Shown: positions 44,927-54,427, counted from the stretch's first letter. The stretch: DNA of 64,000 bases from an uncultured Lachnospiraceae bacterium (GCA_910588845.1 CAJURU010000012.1:1-64000); one strand, 5' to 3'. A program made the numbers and translations. The notes: generated by a model from the sequence alone, not told the origin.

Positions 44927-44954
44927 AATAGAGCGGTTCTCCGCTCTATTTTCT
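44927..44954 (+). terminator. Hairpin between rpsO and pnp
   Basis: AATAGAGCGG (44927-44936) pairs with CCGCTCTATT (44941-44950), then TTCTC. It is 13 bp after rpsO. By analogy with Escherichia coli it may be a partial terminator or RNase-processing site controlling pnp. Confidence 0.65.
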
Positions 44955-44969
44955 CAGAAGGAGAAAAAT

Positions 44970-47066
44970 ATGTACAAACAGTTTACTATGGAACTGGCAG
45001 GAAGAACCCTGCGCATTGATATCGGCAGAGTGGCTGCCCAGGCGAATGGTGCGGCGTTTATGCATTACGGCGATACGGTTGTACTTTCCACGGCGACTGC
45101 ATCTGATAAGCCGCGTGAGGGAATTGACTTCTTTCCGTTGAGCGTAGAATTTGAAGAAAAATTATATTCTGTGGGAAAGATTCCTGGCGGATTTAATAAG
45201 AGAGAGGGAAAGGCGTCTGAGAATGCAGTTTTGACGGCGCGTGTGATTGACAGGCCTATGCGTCCGTTGTTTCCCAAAGATTACCGCAATGATGTCACAT
45301 TAAATAACCTGGTAATGAGCGTTGACCCCCAGTGCCGCCCAGAGTTGGTAGCGATGCTCGGTTCAGCGATTGCGACCAGTATTTCTGATATTCCGTTTGC
45401 AGGGCCATGTGCGACGACCCAGGTGGGAATGGTTGACGGGGAATTTATCATTAACCCTTCACAGGAGCAGTGGAAGAACGGTGATTTGAATCTGACCGTG
45501 GCGTCTACCAGTGAGAAGGTTATCATGATAGAGGCCGGAGCAAATGAGATTCCTGAGGACAAGATGCTTGAAGCGATCTATAAAGCACATGAAATTAATC
45601 AGGAAATTATTGCATTTATCAACCAGATCGTGGCTGAGGTTGGCAAACCGAAACATGAATATACAAGCTGCGCAGTACCTGAGGAATTGTTTGCAGCGAT
45701 CCGTGAGCTGGTTCCGCCACAGGAGATGGAAGAGGCAGTTTTTACAGATGAGAAGCAGGTACGCGAGGAGAATATCCGTAAGATTACAGAAAAGCTGGAA
45801 GAGGCATTTGCAGAGAACGAAGAATGGCTGGAGGTATTGGGAGAGGCAATTTATCAGTATCAGAAGAAGACAGTCCGCAAAATGATTTTAAAAGACCATA
45901 AGAGGCCGGATGGACGAGCCATCGACCAAATTCGTCCATTGGCCGCAGAAATAGATATCATTCCCCGGGTGCATGGCTCCGCAATGTTTACGCGCGGGCA
46001 GACACAGATTTGTGATGTAGTTACGCTTGCTCCCTTGTCCGAGGTTCAGAGAATCGACGGTTTAGATGAGAATGAGGTCAATAAGCGTTATATGCATCAT
46101 TATAATTTCCCTTCTTATTCCGTAGGGGAGACAAAGCCCAGCAGAGGGCCGGGACGGCGTGAAATTGGGCATGGCGCGCTGGCAGAGCGAGCTTTGATAC
46201 CGGTACTTCCGTCCGAGGAGGAATTCCCATATGCAATCCGTGCCGTGTCCGAGACTTTTGAGTCCAACGGTTCCACCTCTATGGCATCCACATGCGCTTC
46301 CTGTATGTCTTTGATGGCGGCAGGCGTGCCGATTAAGAAGATGGTTGCTGGTATTTCTTGTGGTTTGGTGACCGGTGATACGGATGAGGATTACATTGTG
46401 TTGACTGATATTCAAGGGCTGGAAGACTTTTTCGGTGATATGGACTTTAAAGTAACCGGTACGCATGACGGTATTACGGCAATTCAGATGGATATCAAAA
46501 TTCATGGACTTACCAGGCCGATTGTGGAAGAGGCTATCCGCAGGACCAGGGAGGCAAGGCTGTATATCATGGATGAAGTAATGTCCAAGGCGATTGCAGA
46601 GCCGAGGAAAGAAGTCGGAGAGCTGGCGCCCAAGATTATACAGATTCAGATCGACCCTGCGAAGATTGGCGATGTAGTTGGACAGAGAGGTAAAACAATT
46701 AATGCCATTATAGAACAGACAGGCGTGAAGATTGACATCAGCGACGAGGGAGCTGTTTCTGTATGTGGAACGGATAAGAAGATGATGGACAAGGCTGTGG
46801 AATTGATTGAAATTATCACGACAGATTTTGAGGCGGGACAGATTTTTGTAGGAAAGGTTATCAGCATTAAGGAGTTTGGAGCATTTCTTGAGTTTGCCCC
46901 AGGGAAAGAGGGAATGGTTCACATTTCCAAGATATCCAAGCAGCGGATTAACCGTGTGGAGGATGTATTGACTCTGGGCGATAAGGTGAAAGTCGTATGT
47001 ATGGGCAAGGACAGAATGGGCAGAATCAGCTTTTCCATGAAAGACGTGCCGAAAGAGGAAAATTAA
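44970..47066 (+). CDS. pnp: Polynucleotide phosphorylase
   Basis: A 698-residue 3'-5' phosphorolytic exoribonuclease and degradosome component. Two RNase PH domains (about 10-230 and 310-540) hold PSVGETKPSRGPGRREIGHG and DFFGDMDFKVTGTHDGITAIQMDIK. A KH domain (about 553-612; GDVVGQRGKTINAI) and an S1 domain (about 620-690; GAFLEFAPGKEGMVHIS) follow. The start is ATG 44970 with AGAAGGAG at 44956-44963, not the overlapping frame at 44913. Confidence 0.97.
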   Translation: MYKQFTMELAGRTLRIDIGRVAAQANGAAFMHYGDTVVLSTATASDKPREGIDFFPLSVEFEEKLYSVGKIPGGFNKREGKASENAVLTARVIDRPMRPLFPKDYRNDVTLNNLVMSVDPQCRPELVAMLGSAIATSISDIPFAGPCATTQVGMVDGEFIINPSQEQWKNGDLNLTVASTSEKVIMIEAGANEIPEDKMLEAIYKAHEINQEIIAFINQIVAEVGKPKHEYTSCAVPEELFAAIRELVPPQEMEEAVFTDEKQVREENIRKITEKLEEAFAENEEWLEVLGEAIYQYQKKTVRKMILKDHKRPDGRAIDQIRPLAAEIDIIPRVHGSAMFTRGQTQICDVVTLAPLSEVQRIDGLDENEVNKRYMHHYNFPSYSVGETKPSRGPGRREIGHGALAERALIPVLPSEEEFPYAIRAVSETFESNGSTSMASTCASCMSLMAAGVPIKKMVAGISCGLVTGDTDEDYIVLTDIQGLEDFFGDMDFKVTGTHDGITAIQMDIKIHGLTRPIVEEAIRRTREARLYIMDEVMSKAIAEPRKEVGELAPKIIQIQIDPAKIGDVVGQRGKTINAIIEQTGVKIDISDEGAVSVCGTDKKMMDKAVELIEIITTDFEAGQIFVGKVISIKEFGAFLEFAPGKEGMVHISKISKQRINRVEDVLTLGDKVKVVCMGKDRMGRISFSMKDVPKEEN

Positions 47067-47079
47067 ATTATTACTGACA

Positions 47080-47105
47080 AAGGGTGGAGCATGGGCTTCA
47101 CCCTT
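47080..47105 (+). terminator. Possible terminator after pnp
   Basis: AAGGGTG (47080-47086) pairs with CACCCTT (47099-47105), with an inner AGC / GCT pair. The T-run is poor. Confidence 0.4.
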
Positions 47106-47162
47106 CTATTGTCTAAGAACAAGTTTTCTGCATATAGTAAGAAAAAAGAAAGATGCAGTTTT

Positions 47163-48050
47163 ATGGACAGGGTCAGAAAAATTATCAATGCAGAGGCTGC
47201 ATATAAGCGGGGGTATTTTGGGGAAAATATTGGTGTGGCGATTCTTGATACCGGGATTTTTCCTCATATAGATTTTGGTCGGCGCATGGTATTTTTTAAA
47301 GATTATGTTGGCAGCCGGCGGGGGATTTATGATGATAACGGACATGGCACCCATATCGCAGGGATTATCGGCGGAGACGGTATGGCTTCCAACGGAAGAT
47401 ATATGGGGATTGCTCCGCGCTGTCATTTTATTATAATAAAAATATTGGATAGAAAGGGAAACGGAAACACGGAAAATGTGGTACAGGCAATTGAATGGCT
47501 GGTGCGCCGCAAGGAGGAGTATCAAATAAGAATTGTCAATATATCTATCGGCATGGTCTTGCAGGCAGAGAGCCGGGAGAGAATACGCTTGCTGAAAGCG
47601 GTGGAATACGCCTGGGATCACAATCTTGTTGTCGTGGCGGCTGCTGGCAATAATGGTCCGGGGGAGAGCAGTATTACGGTTCCAGGAATCAGCCGCAAAG
47701 TCATCACAGTGGGATGTTTTGATGATACGAAGGAGAGAATTGGCAGGTCGATGCTGAAACCGGAGTATTCGGGACAGGGACCGACAGAGCATTGTATTGT
47801 AAAGCCGGAGTTGGTGGTGCCAGGGACAAATGTGACGAGCTGCGCCAATCAACAGGGCAACTATACCAGAAAAAGCGGTACGTCTATGGCGGCGCCAATG
47901 GTGAGCGGCAGTATTGCGCTTTTACTAAGCAAATACCCGTATCTTACGCCAGCGGAAGTGAAGCTGCGCCTTTATCAGCGGACACTGGATTTGGGACTTC
48001 CTCAGTCAAAACAGGGATGGGGGATGGTAGACATTGGAAGGCTGCTATGA
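47163..48050 (+). CDS. Subtilisin-like serine protease (S8), no signal peptide
   Basis: A 295-residue S8 peptidase with the complete triad: D29 in VAILDTGI, H61 in DDNGHGTHIAG and S240 in RKSGTSMAAPMVSG; the oxyanion asparagine lies in AAAGNNGPGESS. No signal peptide and no long propeptide are visible, so it resembles intracellular subtilisins, which turn over proteins in late growth or sporulation. ATG 47163 fits the family N-terminus but has a weak ribosome site. The longer frame from 47091 begins inside the pnp hairpin. Confidence 0.9.
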   Translation: MDRVRKIINAEAAYKRGYFGENIGVAILDTGIFPHIDFGRRMVFFKDYVGSRRGIYDDNGHGTHIAGIIGGDGMASNGRYMGIAPRCHFIIIKILDRKGNGNTENVVQAIEWLVRRKEEYQIRIVNISIGMVLQAESRERIRLLKAVEYAWDHNLVVVAAAGNNGPGESSITVPGISRKVITVGCFDDTKERIGRSMLKPEYSGQGPTEHCIVKPELVVPGTNVTSCANQQGNYTRKSGTSMAAPMVSGSIALLLSKYPYLTPAEVKLRLYQRTLDLGLPQSKQGWGMVDIGRLL

Positions 48051-48096
48051 TAAGATAGAAAAAGGGAACGATTTACGGTACGAGAGGATGAATGGA

Positions 48097-49635
48097 ATGA
48101 AAAAAGTCAAGAAATTTTTATTGGGAAGGGCAACGATTGTAGGATTAGCGATTCTGCTTCAATTATGTTGGATATGGTCGTTTTTACAGGGATTTTTGAT
48201 TCGCTATTCGTTTGTCAATACATTGATTGATATTATTGCAATTTTTGTGGTGCTTGTCATTGTCAATAAAAGGAGCAATCCGTCTTATATTATTGCCTGG
48301 ACGGTAGTGATTCTGGCGCTTCCGCTTGTTGGGCTTGTGGTTTATATGATTTTTGGGCGTTCGGGATTAGTTCGTCCCACAAGGAAACGCATGGAGGCGA
48401 TTAATCGGCAGTTAGAGCAGGAGTTTCCTTCAAATGAGGAGATTTTGACGAAGCTTTCCCATGAAGATAAGACGATTTACCGACAGTCAAAATATGTCAG
48501 AGATTGGGCAAATTTTCCGGTTTATGAGCGCACAACAACGAAATATTATACCAGGGGGGAAGAAATGTTCCCGGATATGATTGAGGCGTTGGAAAGCGCG
48601 CAGCATTTTATTTTTATGGAATTTTTTATTGTGGAAGAAGGAGAGATGTTTGGCAAAATCCGAGACATTTTGCAGCGAAAAGCCAAAGAGGGCGTAGATG
48701 TGCGCTTTATTTATGATGATTTTGGCTGTGTGACGACGCTTCCCTCCAAATATTATCAGACCATGCGGCAAATGGGTATTCAATGCGTGCGTTTCAATCC
48801 GTTGTATCCTCTGATGTCCGTACTGATGAACAACCGTGACCATAGGAAGATTCTTGTGGTAGACGGTAAAGTTGGGTTTACCGGAGGAATTAATCTGGCA
48901 GACGAGTACATCAATAAGGTGGAGCGTTTCGGTTATTGGAAAGATACCGGCATTCGTCTGGAAGGGGAAGCCGTTTGGAGTTTTACGGTGATGTTTTTGG
49001 AAATGTGGTGTTATATCAACCGTACTGTGGAAACTGATCTGGTGAAATTTCGTCCCGGGAAATATCAGAAAGCGTCGTTTGCCAGTGACGGTTATGTGCA
49101 GCCGTATGCAGACAGCCCATTAGACGGTGAAACAACCGGGGAGAATATTTACATGAATATGATAAACCGCGCCAAGGATTATGTATATATTTTCACACCC
49201 TATTTGATACCGGATAATGTGATGATCAAGGCCTTGCAAAATGCGGCCAAGAGCGGTGTGGACGTACGCATTATTATGCCTGGCATACCAGACAAGAAAA
49301 TTGTCTTTTGGGTCAGCCAGTCTTACTATGAACCGTTGATTGAATGCGGCGTGAAAATTTACCAGTATGCGCCTGGATTTCTTCATGCAAAATGTTTTGT
49401 CAGTGATGATGTTGTGGCGACCGTGGGCAGCATCAATATGGATTACCGCAGTCTCTATCTACATTTTGAGTGCGGCGTCTGGATGTACCAGTCCTCCGCC
49501 GTCCTTAAAGTGAAGGAAGATATGCTGCAAACCATGGCGGAATCCGAAGAGATTAATATGGAATTTTGCCGAAAGCGGCCGGCTGTTATCCGTCCGTTCC
49601 TTGGCGTAGTGCGTCTATTTGCGCCCTTAATGTAG
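48097..49635 (+). CDS. cls: Cardiolipin synthase
   Basis: A 512-residue membrane enzyme joining two phosphatidylglycerol molecules. Two N-terminal membrane helices (about 12-65) with a PLDc_N segment are followed by two phospholipase D motifs: NRDHRKILVVDGKVGFTGG and HAKCFVSDDVVATVGSINMD. GAGAGG at 48082-48087 suits ATG 48097; the ATG at 48088 abuts it. It converges on the split dacF gene with a palindromic repeat between. Confidence 0.95.
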   Translation: MKKVKKFLLGRATIVGLAILLQLCWIWSFLQGFLIRYSFVNTLIDIIAIFVVLVIVNKRSNPSYIIAWTVVILALPLVGLVVYMIFGRSGLVRPTRKRMEAINRQLEQEFPSNEEILTKLSHEDKTIYRQSKYVRDWANFPVYERTTTKYYTRGEEMFPDMIEALESAQHFIFMEFFIVEEGEMFGKIRDILQRKAKEGVDVRFIYDDFGCVTTLPSKYYQTMRQMGIQCVRFNPLYPLMSVLMNNRDHRKILVVDGKVGFTGGINLADEYINKVERFGYWKDTGIRLEGEAVWSFTVMFLEMWCYINRTVETDLVKFRPGKYQKASFASDGYVQPYADSPLDGETTGENIYMNMINRAKDYVYIFTPYLIPDNVMIKALQNAAKSGVDVRIIMPGIPDKKIVFWVSQSYYEPLIECGVKIYQYAPGFLHAKCFVSDDVVATVGSINMDYRSLYLHFECGVWMYQSSAVLKVKEDMLQTMAESEEINMEFCRKRPAVIRPFLGVVRLFAPLM

Positions 49636-49647
49636 TTCATTGTTTTT

Positions 49648-49756
49648 GGCGCTGTTGCACGAATATATTTATTCATTCAAAAGGTCTTGCCGCGAAAGCG
49701 GCAAAGACAGAATGAACGAATGTAAACCTTGTAATTTATGTTTGTGCCAAAGCCCC
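49648..49756. repeat. Palindromic intergenic repeat, short copy
   Basis: A 109-bp relative of the repeat at 2684-2910 (opposite orientation). Shared parts include AATATATTTAyTCrTTCAAAAGG, TCTTGCCGC, GCAAAGACAGAATG and ACCTTGTAATTTATGTT. The core hairpin GTCTTGCCGC / GCGGCAAAGAC (49684-49693 with 49698-49708) has a GAAA loop. The long inner hairpins of the other copy are absent. It lies between convergent genes and may also act as their terminator. Confidence 0.72.
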
Positions 49757-49762
49757 AGCTTT

Positions 49763-50557
49763 CTATTTTCTCATGCAAAATTCGCCTAACGTTTTCATAA
49801 AATAATCTTTGAACAAAGCTTTTTTCACATCTTCATCATACAGCACATTGACGGCGCCAATTTCTTTTTGGTTCAATTTGTAAACGAGCCGTCCGGCGAC
49901 GTCTCCTTTTGTCACCGGTGCGACGGCAGCTTCCGGCAGTTCCAGTTCTTTGGTAATCTGTGAAAAGTCGGCTCCGGTTACATCCATATATGAGAAATCA
50001 GATTCATAGGCAAGAGCAACTTGTTCTTCAACGCCGCCTTGTACGGAAAGTTTGGGGAGCTGTTCTTTGGCTGTGTCTGTGTATACCTGGCATTTACCAA
50101 AACCATAGTTGAGCAGCGAGGTGGCGTCGTCAAAGCGGATTTTATGGTCGGGCGCGCCCATGACGACGGCAATCAGCTCTAAGCCGTCTTTTTTTGCGGT
50201 AGCGGAGACGCAGTATTTTGCCTGGTCAGTGGAACCGGTTTTTAATCCGGTAGCGTAGGCATACTGCTTAATCAGCTTATTTGTGTTGGTAAGACCGAAC
50301 TCTGAGGAACCGCGTTTTGTCACATGTGTAATATTTTCCATCCAGATCGTGCAGTAATCGTGGATTTGCGGATATTTGCGAATCAGTTCCCGCGACATCA
50401 GCGCGACGTCCTTAGCGGTTGTCATATGGCCATCCACATCAAGTCCGCAGCAGTTGATAAAATTGGTGTTGTTCATGCCAAGGTCCTTGGCGCGCTGGTT
50501 CATACGCGCTACAAATTCCTGCTCGCTGCCATAAATGTGTTCTGCCATGGCCACACA
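49763..50557 (-). pseudogene. dacF: dacF-like D-Ala-D-Ala carboxypeptidase, 3' part (split gene)
   Basis: About 264 codons of the C-terminal part of a penicillin-binding-protein type D,D-carboxypeptidase. It begins at the element junction with CVAMAEHIYGSEQEF and continues LGMNNTNFINCCGLDVDGH, then ATGLKTGSTDQAKYC with the KTG box. The C-terminal PBP5-like beta domain follows (about 175-264). The SxxK and SxN motifs and signal peptide are absent; they are found at 63637-64000 on the same strand. A GTG at 50554 could start a fragment, but without the active-site serine it would be inactive. Together the two parts form one complete gene interrupted by the 13-kb element. Confidence 0.92.
50554..50557. 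other. Left recombination junction (att core CACA)
   Basis: dacF sequence (plus strand CATGGC) runs up to CACA and then changes to element sequence (CATGTGGCATATC is not dacF-like). The same CACA occurs at 63637-63640, followed there by dacF sequence GGCGTCG. A short shared core is what large serine recombinases leave. Confidence 0.82.
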
Positions 50558-50597
50558 TGTGGCATATCGAAAAAGGAGACGCTTTTTAAGTACACTA

Positions 50598-50626
50598 TTT
50601 ACTAATTGGGCAAAAAATGATATGAT
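50598..50626 (+). promoter_or_regulatory. Predicted promoter of iorAB inside the element's left end
   Basis: TTTACT (50598-50603) and TATGAT (50621-50626), 17-bp spacer, extended TGA. It begins only 41 bp inside the left junction, so cargo expression does not depend on the host gene. Confidence 0.6.
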
Positions 50627-50668
50627 GGTAGACGGAAATTTAGGTTACGGAAAGGATGTCTATCAATT

Positions 50669-52411
50669 ATGAGACAATTAATGTTAGGTAATCAGGCATT
50701 TGCAAGAGGACTGTATGAGGCAGGATGCGCGTTTGTGTCAAGTTATCCTGGTACGCCGAGTACAGAAGTTACAGAGGAAGCCGCTAAGTATGAAGAGATA
50801 TACTGCGAGTGGGCGCCCAATGAGAAAGTGGCTATGGAGGCAGCTTTTGGCGCTTCCCTGGCAGGTAAGAGAAGTTTTTGCGGAATGAAGCATGTGGGCT
50901 TAAATGTTGCGGCAGACCCTTTGTTCACCTGTTCGTACACAGGCGTGAACGCGGGCATGGTAATTTGCGTGGCGGACGACGCAGGCATGCATTCTTCACA
51001 GAATGAACAGGATTCCCGCCATTATGCGGCAGCAGCAAAGATTCCGATGTTGGAGCCGTCAGATTCCGCGGAGGCATGTGAGTTTGTGAAAAAGGCGTAC
51101 GGCCTTTCGGAAGAATACGATACGCCGGTTATCGTCAAGATGTGCACAAGAGTTGCGCATTCCCAGAGCATTGTAGAGACAGGAAAGAGGGAAGAGGGCA
51201 AACAGCATCCCTATGAGAAAAATATTGCGAAATATGTGATGATGCCAGGCAATGCAATTCGTCGCCACCCGGTTGTGGAGGAGCGTACAAGGAGACTGGC
51301 AGAATATGCCAATACTTGTGGTTTTAACCGCGTGGAGATGGGAGATACCAAATTAGGCATTATCACTTCTTCTACAAGTTACCAGTATGTGAAGGAAGTG
51401 TTTGGAGACGAGGCGTGTATTTTGAAGCTGGGCATGATTTACCCGTTGCCTGAGCAATTGATTCTCGATTTTGCAGCGAAGGTGGACAAGCTGGCAATTG
51501 TGGAAGAGCTAGACCCGGTGATTGAAGACCATTGTAAGAAATTGGGGCTGACTGTGACTGGCAAAGAGGCGCTTCCGTTAGAAGGAGAGTATTCACAAAA
51601 TCTGGTAGCGGAGAAGTTAGGAAAAGAAACGCCGGCCTATAAGAGCCTTGAGGAAAATCTGCCCGGACGCCCGCCGGTTATGTGTGCAGGTTGTCCGCAT
51701 AGGGGATTGTTCTACATATTATCGAAGAATAAGTGTACAGTTCTCGGGGACATCGGTTGTTATACGCTGGGCGCGGTGGCTCCTCTTAGCGCGATGGAAA
51801 TGACGCTGTGCATGGGAGCTTCTATAAGCTCTATCCATGGGTTTAATAAGGCTCTGGGTGCAGAGAGCGAAGGAAAAACAGTAGCGGTTATCGGCGATTC
51901 TACGTTTATGCATTCCGGTATGACAGGGCTTGCCAATATTGCCTATAATCAGAGTAATTCCACCGTGATTATATTGGATAACTCCATTACTGGTATGACC
52001 GGGCACCAGCAGAATCCTACGACCGGTTACAATATTAAGGGAGACCCGGCAGGCAAGATAGATTTGGAAAGCCTTTGCCGCGCTATGGGCTTTGAGCGCG
52101 TAGCCGTCATTGACCCCTACAATTTGGAAGAATGTGACAGAGTCATCAAGGAAGAGCTTGCAGCAGACGAGCCGTCTGTAATTATCAGCAGGCGTCCGTG
52201 CGCTCTGCTTAAATACGTGAAGCATAAGCCGCCAATCCGCGCGCTGGAAGATAAGTGCGTGGGCTGTAAATCCTGTATGCGCCTTGGCTGTCCGGCAATC
52301 AGCATGAAGAATCAGAAAGTAGTCATCGACAATACGCTCTGTGTGGGCTGCGGTGTCTGCGAGCAATTATGTAAGTTTGACGCATTACAGCCGGAGGAGG
52401 TACAGAAATGA
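50669..52411 (+). CDS. iorA: Indolepyruvate:ferredoxin oxidoreductase, alpha subunit
   Basis: A 580-residue subunit of the oxygen-sensitive enzyme converting aryl pyruvates (indolepyruvate, phenylpyruvate, 4-hydroxyphenylpyruvate) plus CoA to aryl-acetyl-CoA, CO2 and reduced ferredoxin, or the reverse. The N-terminal pyrimidine-binding domain has SSYPGTPSTEVTE. The central TPP domain has CAGCPHRGLFY, LGDIGCYTLG and VIGDSTFMHSGM. The C-terminus carries two 4Fe-4S ferredoxin motifs, CVGCKSCMRLGCP and CVGCGVCEQLC. GGAAAGGATG precedes the ATG. It is the first gene of the element's cargo and is translationally coupled to iorB. Confidence 0.95.
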   Translation: MRQLMLGNQAFARGLYEAGCAFVSSYPGTPSTEVTEEAAKYEEIYCEWAPNEKVAMEAAFGASLAGKRSFCGMKHVGLNVAADPLFTCSYTGVNAGMVICVADDAGMHSSQNEQDSRHYAAAAKIPMLEPSDSAEACEFVKKAYGLSEEYDTPVIVKMCTRVAHSQSIVETGKREEGKQHPYEKNIAKYVMMPGNAIRRHPVVEERTRRLAEYANTCGFNRVEMGDTKLGIITSSTSYQYVKEVFGDEACILKLGMIYPLPEQLILDFAAKVDKLAIVEELDPVIEDHCKKLGLTVTGKEALPLEGEYSQNLVAEKLGKETPAYKSLEENLPGRPPVMCAGCPHRGLFYILSKNKCTVLGDIGCYTLGAVAPLSAMEMTLCMGASISSIHGFNKALGAESEGKTVAVIGDSTFMHSGMTGLANIAYNQSNSTVIILDNSITGMTGHQQNPTTGYNIKGDPAGKIDLESLCRAMGFERVAVIDPYNLEECDRVIKEELAADEPSVIISRRPCALLKYVKHKPPIRALEDKCVGCKSCMRLGCPAISMKNQKVVIDNTLCVGCGVCEQLCKFDALQPEEVQK

Positions 52412-52977
52412 CGAAGAATATTATGATTGTAGGCGTGGGGGGCCAGGGCTCTCTGCTTGCCAGTAAGTTGTTAGGGCATCTGCTTCTCTCGGAAGGGTAT
52501 GATGTGAAAGTGTCCGAAGTACATGGCATGAGCCAGCGCGGCGGAAGCGTTGTCACTTATGTAAGATTTGGAGAAAAGGTGTATTCCCCGATTATTGACA
52601 AGGGGGAGGCAGATTTTATCGTCTCCTTTGAGAAATTAGAAGCTGCGCGCTATGTGGAATATTTGAAAGAAGGCGGCAGGATTGTCGTAAATACGCAGGA
52701 GATTGACCCTATGCCGGTGATTACCGGGGCGGCGTCTTATCCTGAGAATTTGATTGAGAAAATGCAGGCGTTAGGAATTCAGGTCGACGACATGGACTGT
52801 CTGTCGCTTGCCGAGGAGGCAGGTTCCGCCAAGGCAGTGAATATCGTGTTGATGGGACGCCTATCGAAATATTTTGACATTGCGGTGGAGAAATGGCAGA
52901 AAGCCATTGAAGAATGCGTGCCAGCGAAATTTGCCGCAATGAACCAGAAAGCATTCCTGCTTGGGCGCGGGGAGTAA
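52408..52977 (+). CDS. iorB: Indolepyruvate:ferredoxin oxidoreductase, beta subunit
   Basis: A 189-residue gamma-type 2-oxoacid oxidoreductase subunit: IMIVGVGGQGSLLASKLLG, EVHGMSQRGGSVVTYVRFG and LEAARYVEYLK. It forms the CoA-binding partner of IorA. The start overlaps the iorA stop by 4 bp (ATGA) with GGAGGAGG upstream, giving coupled expression and balanced stoichiometry. Confidence 0.95.
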   Translation: MTKNIMIVGVGGQGSLLASKLLGHLLLSEGYDVKVSEVHGMSQRGGSVVTYVRFGEKVYSPIIDKGEADFIVSFEKLEAARYVEYLKEGGRIVVNTQEIDPMPVITGAASYPENLIEKMQALGIQVDDMDCLSLAEEAGSAKAVNIVLMGRLSKYFDIAVEKWQKAIEECVPAKFAAMNQKAFLLGRGE

Positions 52978-53039
52978 AGAAGAATGGCCTGCCTCTGTTT
53001 GGAGGCGGGCGGGATGTATAAAAAGAAATGGAGAAGGAA

Positions 53040-54344
53040 ATGAAAAATTATTACCAACCAGAAATTGAAACGATGCCATTGGAACAACTTCAGGAACTTC
53101 AGAGCGAGAGACTGGTAAAACAGGTACGGTTTGTCTATGATAATGTGAAGTTTTATCATGATAAAATGGATAAGGCAGGCGTTAAACCGTCAGATATCAA
53201 AGGGATTGATGATCTACATAAATTGCCATTCATTACCAAAGATGACCTTCGCGACCAGTACCCGTATGGTCTTTTAGGCGTGCCGCTTGAGGAATGCGTG
53301 CGCATTCAGTCCACCAGCGGGACGACCGGCCGGCGGGTAGTAGCCTTTTATACCCAGGAGGATATTGATGTCTGGGAAGAGTGCTGTGCGCGGGCGATTG
53401 TCGCTGCGGGCGGCTCGAAAGAGGATGTCTGCCATGTCTGCTATGGATATGGGCTTTTCACTGGCGGACCGGGCTTAAACGGCGGTTCTCACAAGGTGGG
53501 ATGTTTGACGTTGCCGATGTCTTCGGGAAATACAGAGCGGCAGTTACAGTTTATGATGGATTTAGGCTCGACAATCCTCTGCTGTACACCGTCTTATGCG
53601 GCAAATCTTGGCGAGGCAGTAAATGAGCGGGGATTAAAAGACCAGATTCACTTAAAAGCGGGAATTTTCGGCGCAGAACCATGGACAGAGCAGATGCGCA
53701 AAAATATTGAGCAGTCTCTTGGCATCAAGGCATATGATATTTATGGGCTGACAGAGATTTCCGGTCCGGGCGTGTCGTTTGAATGTGAGGAACAGGCAGG
53801 CATGCATGTGCAGGAAGACCATTTCATTGCGGAAATTATCAATCCAGGCACAGGTGAAGTGCTTCCGGAAGGTGAAGTCGGGGAGCTGGTATTTACTTGT
53901 ATCACTAAGAAAGCGTTTCCGCTTTTGCGTTATCGTACACGCGATCTGTGCCGTCTTACCAGGAAGCGCTGCTCCTGTGGCCGTACGCATGTACGCATGA
54001 TGAAGCCGAAGGGAAGAAGCGATGATATGATGGTTGTCAAGGGCGTCAATGTATGGCCGTCCCAGATTGAAGCGGTTCTGTTGAATCAGGGCTATCAGGC
54101 AAATTATCAAATTGTCGTTGACCGTATCGGTAATAATGATACCATGGAAGTTCAGGTAGAGCTGGCGCCGGAGATGGAAAAGAACAGTAATCTGACCATA
54201 CCGGAAAGAGAGAAGAAGATTGTCAGCGGCTTAAAGTCAATGCTTGGTATTAAAGCCGACGTTAAGGTTGTAGAGCCTAAGAGCATTGCAAGAAGCGAAG
54301 GCAAGGCTGTCCGTGTGATTGATAAGAGGCATTTGTATCAGTAA
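53040..54344 (+). CDS. paaK: Phenylacetate-CoA ligase (AMP-forming)
   Basis: A 434-residue adenylate-forming enzyme: QSTSGTTGRRVVAFYT (ATP loop), YDIYGLTEISGPG, LLRYRTRDLCRL and GRSDDMMVVKGVNVWPSQIE. It activates aryl acetates to CoA thioesters. Next to iorAB it can feed aryl-acetyl-CoA into reductive carboxylation to aromatic 2-oxoacids, or run backwards to release aryl acetate. The ribosome site GGAGAAGG at 53030-53037 favours ATG 53040 over 53028. iorA-iorB-paaK is a recurrent cluster in anaerobes. Confidence 0.93.
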   Translation: MKNYYQPEIETMPLEQLQELQSERLVKQVRFVYDNVKFYHDKMDKAGVKPSDIKGIDDLHKLPFITKDDLRDQYPYGLLGVPLEECVRIQSTSGTTGRRVVAFYTQEDIDVWEECCARAIVAAGGSKEDVCHVCYGYGLFTGGPGLNGGSHKVGCLTLPMSSGNTERQLQFMMDLGSTILCCTPSYAANLGEAVNERGLKDQIHLKAGIFGAEPWTEQMRKNIEQSLGIKAYDIYGLTEISGPGVSFECEEQAGMHVQEDHFIAEIINPGTGEVLPEGEVGELVFTCITKKAFPLLRYRTRDLCRLTRKRCSCGRTHVRMMKPKGRSDDMMVVKGVNVWPSQIEAVLLNQGYQANYQIVVDRIGNNDTMEVQVELAPEMEKNSNLTIPEREKKIVSGLKSMLGIKADVKVVEPKSIARSEGKAVRVIDKRHLYQ

Positions 54345-54362
54345 AGAAGTGATAGAGTTTCT

Positions 54363-54392
54363 AATACTGGCGCAATTTCATGCGTCAGTATT
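54363..54392 (+). terminator. Hairpin between the two CoA ligases
   Basis: AATACTGGCGCA (54363-54374) pairs with TGCGTCAGTATT (54381-54392) with one G-U pair. There is no long T-run, so termination may be partial. Confidence 0.5.
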
Positions 54393-54427
54393 TGTGATTA
54401 AAACAAAGGAAAGGAAGTAACAGAATT

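Noticed and set aside
47091..47162. N-terminal extension of the S8 protease from ATG 47091.
   Set aside because: The ATG lies inside a hairpin that appears to belong to the pnp 3' end, the extra residues are not signal-like, and the family core begins just after ATG 47163.
49763..50554. A standalone short D,D-carboxypeptidase starting at GTG 50554.
   Set aside because: It lacks the SxxK and SxN boxes and a signal peptide, and its missing N-terminal part is found intact in frame at the other end of the element.
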